Source of the DNA: Enoplolaimus lenunculus
Taxonomy: Eukaryota > Nematoda > Enoplea > Enoplida > Thoracostomopsidae
Assembly (NCBI GenBank): GCA_030248215.1
Contig: JASANG010000155.1
Coordinates: 62,001 to 126,000 of the forward strand
Direction: 5' to 3'
Length of the DNA stretch: 64,000 nt
In this document: piece after piece, positions 36,301-45,300 of the stretch
How positions within the stretch are numbered: the first letter of the stretch is position 1
How the letters are laid out: each line of letters starts with the position of its first letter
Program-made: the position numbers and the translations under genes
The notes under the pieces: generated by a model
Databases searched by the model: none
What the model was told of the DNA's origin: nothing
The model's input: only the letters and a program-made list of their open reading frames with translations

Positions 36301-39300
36301 ATTCAGTGTTGCGATTACCACAATGTTGCAAATTGAATGTGTCACATGTGTTTGTAAGTTTGCTCTTTTTAATAGATCATTAGTGGCATCTTCAATATTG
36401 GCTGGATCAGATATACCAACCAAGTTAAACTTTCCAGAAGAAAATATCAGAAAACATCCAAGGTTTCCCTTGTATATAATCCCACTAAACTTGAATGGAT
36501 CATACTTTGTTCCTAGTTGTTTGGCCAACTCGTATAAATTCAATTCAGTATTTAATGTCCCCGAGATAGTCATGTTAACCACAGACCATTTCATATTAGT
36601 AATTTCTCTGAAATGAAAATAATAACCTTAACTCAGTTTCATAATATCTTTTTCCGAAACCCAAGAGGCCTGATCTTCAGGATATCCTTTCCAAGACACA
36701 AGAAACATCACTTTTCCTCTATGTTTTTTGCGTTTCAATACTTTTTCTATTTCGTAAACTTCCTGGTCTCGGGTTACTTTCTGCATTTCTTGTTCAGAAA
36801 ACAATCCAAGAATAGGTTCGCCTGAAATTGATTCGATTCTATATGACTAAGGATTAGTATATAGTTGTTGAGATATGATGAATTCTTTTTCTGTCCAAAT
36901 TGGGTAAAATGATTTGGCAAATGGAAATTTTCGTTTTAGCAATTTAACACGATCACCAATACCAAATTTGAATCTTAGGGTGGATCGCTTAAATTGCTTT
37001 GGATATAGTTTGCGACGAATACGTTCTTGGTTGTTTACGGTAACATCTACCGGTTTAAATCCAGTAGTTCGTACTATCCTATTGTTGAGGCTGTCAACGA
37101 TAGGCTGCAGAACATCTATATATCTCCAAGTGTTATTTTTCTTTAGGTAAATAAAAATTTTAGTCTTTAGATCTCGTATTTTCCTTTCAGCAAATACAGC
37201 CTTTGATTCATCGTTGGTTGTGTAAAATAACTTAATACCACGATTCGTAATTTCGTCTACAAATGGCTTTGCGTAGTGCTCTTTGGCGCGATCAATAATG
37301 AAATTTCTTGGTTTATTTGGCAAAAGAGAATTTAATATACCATTCAGAGCATTAGCTAGGGTTGCACTTTCTTTGTTTTTTAAAGGTTTAGCCCAAAGAA
37401 ATCTTGAAAAACAGTTTACTACTACCATAATATAATTATAACCATCATTATATTTTGCAATTGCTCTCATATCCGCAAGATCAGACTGAAAAATATCGTA
37501 CAAATCTGAAACCACATATCTCACTTTCATAAATTTGCTTTTTGGTCGTTTTCTGATTAAAGTATATGGCTCTTCTCCACTTAAAAATTGCTTCACATCT
37601 TTGAGTGTTACGTCAAGGCCAGCTTTTTGCGCCGAACGATATAAATTATATGCTGACCCTAGCCCCAGTGGATTGCTTGGGTCGTAGAATAACTTACTAA
37701 GACTTGATTTCATTTATATACTGTCAATAAAACTGTAAATTTCTGAATGGTTTTGCAAACATTCTTCGATAAATTTTATATAAGTTTCAACCGATTAAAA
37801 GACCACCTAATGAATTGCTTTTTATCACTATCGTTACTAGTAATTATGAGTTAAAAAAGAATAAAATAGGTTCTGTGAGGCAATTTAGTATCGTTACAAT
37901 AGATTATATCTTTATGCTCATCTATTCGAATTGTTCGGCACTCTAAGGTCTTCTGATTTGCTCTGGACGGTGAAGATTTTTCATGTAAAAACAAAGAAAA
38001 CACAATGAAAAACACTACCAATTTGTACAAGAATATTATAAACTTGAATATAATCGAAATCATAATTATTCTCTACTGTTTCGATGTTAAATCTTTTTTA
38101 ATAAATTCATTGTATCTGCTGATCAGAAATTCACGAAATTCCTTCGATTGTGGCTCTGTCAGTCTCAACTTCTCCAATGCTGCAGGCAAAAACAATTTAA
38201 TTTTCTCTGGAACAGGATCGTTGCAAAAATGAACACGATAATCACCTTGACCACCGCCTGAATCTAAGAAACGTTGTGCGTCATAACATCCTGGGCAATT
38301 TGTGTTGATTATAGAATCAAGTTTTTGTATAATAAGTTCCATATCAGACATATCTGCAAGACGCCGACCAGGCTAAAGTCTTTTCATTTCAATATAGTTA
38401 AGATGTTCCTCCATTGCATCTTCCATATAATCCCTGACTGTGGGCGCACAAGGTGGCAAAGTACAATGTGTAATATGAACTGTAACAATATCATCAACAC
38501 AGCTTTCGCGGTTTTCAAATTCAAGGTTCAGTTTTGCCGCTGCTCGATCCAAATAAACATCTACTTGCAGTTGAAAATCATTTTTGCATCCAAGTCATCC
38601 CCAATGATCATAATCGCTTGTTGACTCTGCTTGACAACCCTCGCAATATTCTTTACCCAATCGTAAAATTTCGTCTCTCAAAAGTTTTAAATCTTGATAC
38701 GTAATTGATTTCATATCTCTCATATAACTCTAAAACTACTAGACAATTTTAGTAAGGAAATGCTGTTATGATAGCATGGCAGGAAGTATCGTACACAATT
38801 TTTAAGCGTTGGGTTGGGGTTTCATTATATCCGTTATGTCCAATTTGGTGTCCAAACTTTTTGAAATACTGCATTCTATTGGGAGGTTGCTTTACTTCAG
38901 AATCTGGCTGTCGGTACGTGATGAGTATATGACGACGAACTTCTTCTTTTGTTTTTGTAAAATATGACTTTTGTTCAAAATTTGGCGATTAGTGCTCGCC
39001 TCAAGGCTTGAACGAATTAAATTTGTAACACTTGCGGTAGGTTTTTCGCAAACATCATTCTGTATTGTAAGGTGATTATTGCAAAATTCGTTCAGTTTGG
39101 ATTCAATAAATTGCCAATAATTCTGGTCCATTTCAATATCAGCTTTTGTTAGTTCAGTTATTGCCATTTGGCCCAACACCTGAAGGTAGTAACCGTGTCG
39201 TTTTTTTAATTTTAAACGAGAGGATTGGTCCTGAGTACAGTAAAACTTTGTTCCTCGATCGTAAGCTATTTGCCGAATTGTTCTTGGAGGAAATTGTTTG

Positions 39301-42300
39301 TCATAGAGACACTTAATCTCTAAAACTCTAGGTTCATCAAATTTTTCAGAGACTACAATACCATCAGGTGAGGCTCCTAGTTGCGGCTTATTTTTCGAAA
39401 CACAAAGACCAGAGGGAAATATGGTAACTGTTGTGTTAAAAACCCGTTGGTAATAATTGATGTATGCGTGCTTAGCATTTTGTTCTTCCTGAATTCCCAT
39501 GTAACACGCCGGCGCTATCCATGGATGAACAGGTCGATAACCATATTGTATTTCATCAGCTACTTTACTCCAAACATCCGGGTTTTTGGCATTTACGACT
39601 CTACCGAACTTAGAAGCTGTAAGACAATTGCGACGTTTACGCCACCACAACTCGGATTCTCTTTCATTATTTGCGACTCCATTAAAAACTGGCGGTTGCC
39701 AAAAGAAAAGATTCCTTATTTAATAATTGTTAAAAAGAATGTATACAACTGATTTTTCAGAAGATGGTGTGTGATTTTTGCAACCGAGAATTCTCGAACA
39801 CTCAAAATCTTCGTCGTCATTACCTATCGGTTCACAAACTTGGCGATATGCACAAATGTCCGGTTTGCGAATCTCATTTTGGCCGAGCAGACGCACTTAA
39901 GCGACACATGGCTTATCGTCACAACGCAAGGACTGATTTCGCTGAAGAAACTTTCAACTGTGGTATATGCCAGAAGACCTTATCAACAAAGTACAATCTC
40001 AAACGCCATCAGATTACATGCGCCAAATCTCGCAAAAGGGTGACAACGACGCGAAACGATAACATCTTAACACGAACGAAAAGAAGCAGGACTAACGAAG
40101 TTTCCATAAGCAAGCTTCCAGAAGAAGATCCTATAAAGTGTCCGTTTGACGATATTATAATTCGAAAACACTGGTTTCAGATTAGAACTCATTATCATCT
40201 ATCTGGAAAAGTTCAAGATCGATATAATTTCCGAATAACAGATTTTTCTATGCAAACTTTAATACGACTACTTCAACAAATTTTTTACAAACAGAAATGG
40301 TTTGGGAAATGGTCCATTGCTTTTGGCTTTATTCTGCGTCACAAGGAATCTGGAGAGCGCAAGTACTATTATGCAAGCGCCAATAATTCAGTTTTTGATA
40401 GTGGTGTCCTGGTTGGAAACAGAGCAGATTTTAATTCTTTAATCGATAGATTTTCTGGTATCGGTATTCTAGACAATTTAATTCAAGGCAGGCCTGATAG
40501 TAAATATGTTGTCGACGCCGTTACCAACGTAACTGTGTATGTTAACAAGATTTTAGATTATCCTATAGGAACACTTATTCAACTACCGCGCTGGTTAAAG
40601 GTGCATAAATCTGTTATGACATTTGACCGGTCACACGGTCGACATCTAAACGATAATCTGTGTTTCTTTCGCTATTATGTGCAACATCAAATTAACACCG
40701 ATCCTAGTGTACATCAACATGAATTCGAAGAGAGAGGGTGTTGGAAGCGGAAGCCTGGCAGGCATGGAGACGTCTTGATGACTTTGCCGGTGTCTTTATA
40801 GAAGATATTGAGTCCCTTGAAGATTTCTTAGACATAAATATACAAATTTATGAAACGGAAGGTCTGGAACAGATTGAGACAAATGATGCAGTGAATACTT
40901 ATCTAAACCGAACTCACCATCTGCGAATATAACTCAAGGGCAATACAAATTTTGTCGGAATGTGAAACAAACATGGCTGTTAGGTCATTTATTACAGCCG
41001 GGAAGTGAGCCAGGTCCGTTTCTCCCAGTAAATTTAGATTAAAATTTTGACGATTCCGATGATGATGGCTTTGAGAGTGATCTAGAAGACGAACTTCACC
41101 ATCGAAAACGAAAAAACCCTTTTATTGATAACATGGCTGAGGAGAGTGAGATGTCTGATGAAGACAAGGAACAATTGCCCGATCACGATAACACTGACAA
41201 GGATGCTGCTAACACAAAAAATCGTATTTGTCATAATGCGAGTTCTGAGGCGGCTTGCGAACCAATTGCTTTTCTTGTCAGAAGGTCAGAAATGAAATAC
41301 CAACAAACCTTGAATTTACACGTCTTCGATGAAACACACTTTTCGCTAATAACGAATATAAGCTTGTTTTGCAAAACATGGAGATGCGAGCAGTGCGATA
41401 CCATATTCAATCATCACGGACACTACAATCGCCACACAGCGTTGTGTAGAGGTGTTCCGTGCGAGTACATATATCCCGGAGGAGGTTTTGATAACAAGAA
41501 GACCATTTTTGAAGAATTGCGCGAGGAAGGATTTAATTTTGAGAATACAGTGTATCCATTTCGTGCTACATATGATTTTGAAGCAAGATTTCAAAACACA
41601 AACATTCAAAGTTCTGGAGAGAAACTACAGTTTGTAAAAGAACTAATTCCTGCAAGTGTTTCTATAGCTTCAAACGTTCCAAACGTTAAAACAGTATGCT
41701 TTGTGGGAAATCCAAATGAAATAATAGAAAAAATGTACGAGCATCTTAAAATAATAAGCATGGAGGCCTTTACCATTTTAAAGAAAACGTACGGTGACGT
41801 ACTACAACAATTAGAGGAAAAATGCAGTGATTACAAAAATTGTCAAAAGCTGTATTATCAACTAAAACAGCAAGCGAACGTTGATCAAAATGCACTTAAA
41901 AATACGTCTCACTTGGTTTTTCTTGACTTAATTAACTATCTGAGTCCCGGAACGTCGTATTCCAATTTCCTTAAAGCGTTTCGAGTAGATGTTTCAAAGG
42001 GCTACTGGCCTTACGAGTGGTTTCACGAACTAGACCAGCTTGACAATACTACCTCACTGCCTCCATGCGAAGCGTTCAACTCTACGTTACGACAGACACA
42101 GTTTTCACCAGTGGAGTATGCAGTAGTTGAGCAACTATAGCGCGAGAATAATTTTAAATCTATACGTGAAATGCTTGTATGGTACAATAATTTAGACGTT
42201 CAGCCTTTTCTAGAAGGTATAGCGAAGATGCATTAAGAATTTTCTAGATGGGGTATAGATATGTTTAAGGATGCAGTGAGTTTGCCTAAAGTTGCCCAAT

Positions 42301-45300
42301 TGCCAATGTTTAAACATTTACCACATGAATCAATTTTCTGCTTATTCAATAGCAAACATTTTGAACTTCCTCATTTAATTCGCCGAAACATTGTTGGTGG
42401 AGCCAGTATTGTTTTTCATCGGTATCATGAAGTAGGAGTTACAAAAACTAGAGGCGGAAAAATGGTGAAAAACATTATTGGGTTGGATGCAAATATGTTG
42501 TATGTGTATTCTTTACAACAAAAAATGCCTACGGGGCTCTTCTGTGTTTGGACGATTAATGACAGTGAAACAAAAGGCACTCAAGTACGCACAACTCCTA
42601 TACGACCTGAGGAGAATGTGCGGAAAGGTAGTCTACTGGATGAATTCAATAAAATGGTAGAGGACAATTTAAACAAAAAAATGCATGCAGTTCGAGGTTG
42701 CCCATTCGCATATAAAGAGCTGTGGTACATAGAAATTATTCGGTTGCAGTTGGCAGAACGATTTAATAATCCGGGTGTTAAAGTTCAGCATAAATACAAT
42801 GGAGGGCAGAAGAAATTTTTCTTTGAATCCAATTGTTATTTTGTTGATGGGTACATTGGACCTAAAACATATGGTGACCATAAAGCAATTATAATCGAGT
42901 TCTTTGGTTGTTTTTGGTATTGTCAGCATAAGTGTAAACTTAACGAACGTGTACCTCATAAAATCTTTAACGAACGTCATGAACAGCATAAGAAACGTCA
43001 ACAGTTTTGAGATTCTTTGGACTGTGAGTTGTTCGTAATGAACAAGTGTGAGCATAGCCCGTCGTGGTGGAGCAAACTGTTGAACGTTGAGGCTCTTCCA
43101 AAATACGGAGTTAGCAATGTAAAAGCGGAACTTCTATTAATGCGCATTATAGACGACAATTTTGGTCTTGTTGAATGTGATATTCAAGTTCCGTGGTACG
43201 ACCAGGAGCAGCTCGATTTTTGGAGCGAGATGCCTCCTATATTAAAAAACATCGAGGTAGGAATTGACGATATCGGTGAACAAATGCGTGAATTTGCGGT
43301 AATAAACAAACTTTTAACTAAACCTCGACGTACCCTTATAGGATCTTACTTTGGAGAGAAAATTCTACTTACCACGCCACAGATTCAACAGTACATTCAT
43401 TCCGGTTTGATTGTTACCAGAATATATACAATTATTGAATATCATCCTGTATTTTCGTTCCACCATCTTGGTGATGAAGTAGCAAATCAACGCAGATTAG
43501 CAGACAAATTTGAAGAGGAGAAGCCGAAAGGTGAAACAATGAAACTCATGGGAAATTCATATTACGGTAGACTGGCAATGGATCCTTTGAAACACGAAAA
43601 TACTTACTTTTGTACGGGTCATGAGGCGCAAAAACTATTAAGAAAGCCATTATTTAAACATATGGAACAAATCGACGTTGATACGTATCAGGTATCAATG
43701 GCAAAGAGTAAAATTTCCCTCGATCTTCCTATAGTCATACCATTTTTTGTCTATGCTTATTCTAAATTATGGATGCTGAATTCATGTTGGTGACTTTGGG
43801 AAAAGAAAATTTTCAGATTGAAATGGATACCGATAGCCTATATTTCGCATTAGCAAGTGAAACTATAGAGGAATCTGTTTTACCAGTGAAAAGTATAAGT
43901 CTGATTTTCTGGTTGAAAATCCTTATGATCTACGTACACCAGGCAAATTTAAAGTTGAATGGGAAGGCGAATGGGGTACAAAAAATGGTGCAAAAATGAG
44001 TACGAAGGGATTATCCAAAGTAACAAATAGCCTGGATAAGTCGAACTTTAGCAGTGTTTTGGAAAAGAAAACAGCAAGCGGGGGAATAAACCACGGTTTT
44101 ATGGTACAAGACGGAAAATTAATGTAATACAAACAAAAACGCGACAGTCTAAACTATTTGTACATAAAAAGAAAAGTGCTTGCTGATGGCGTCACTACGG
44201 AACCGTTAGAACTTTAAGGTCAGTTTAACCTACAACACAAACCGAGTAGAAACTATCATTGTTTTATCATTATTAAACCGTTTACTAATGGTACCACATA
44301 GTACCTGACACGTGTATCAAAACAGACGCCGCTCAGTACCGCCAATTGCTAATAAACATCATTTAGCTGAAAATAGGGAGCGTATCACAAAGTTGATTAT
44401 CAAAAAGCTGACAAAAATTAAATTTAAGGTTCTTTGCCTTACACATAATAGTCACATGTGAACCAAAACCGCAAGACTGGCTAATTTCGTAAGCAGTTGT
44501 ATTTAAATAATCGCTAAAATTATCGAAATTTGATGGTTTAGCAATTCCGCTAAATACAAACTTTGAATTTATTGTGTAAAAGGTCTCGACGATGACGTAT
44601 ACTGGGTGCCTTTGAATTCATCTCATAACGCTAATGACCGATTATAATGCTGAAAAATACGGAGAGCATTTTATTTGCACATAGTTAAGCCACCTAAGTA
44701 CTAGAATTGCATCCGGGTTCGGTATTTTGATTATTCCTGGTGATGTGACTGAAAATTTCCGGATTTGGCTCTTTTTTTGGTTTACATAGTAAAAAGTTGT
44801 AGGTCTAAATAAGAATCCAGGTATTTATTGAATGTTGCAGCCTAACTAAGCACTCTACTAGAACACTTGACCGGAGTATACCTAACTACTTCAGTTTATA
44901 ACTAGATTCAATTAATGAATATAAGTTAGATAGTGTTATACACAACGAAAATGTCCCATTTGAATGTTGCATCAATTTATAACTGATGTGTTTTCTATTT
45001 GAAGCGATTCGTACGTTCTGACAAGCCTTCCATATTTATTAATTTTTGTAATTTTACAGAATATTGTGATTCAACAAGTAGCTGGCTCGATTACTATTAC
45101 AATTCCAAAGTCCATGGAAAATTGAAGTTTTATCATGATTATTTGAAAAAGCTTTATTACATTTGTTGGGTTTTTTATTACTGAAGCAGATTAAATGTTG
45201 TTTTAGCGGTTCAGATCAAGTTGTTTTAGAACTGTGTGCCGTGAAGTATGTGTCAACGTTTATTAAATGTGTGTCGAGCGTGGCTTATCCAACCCTATTT

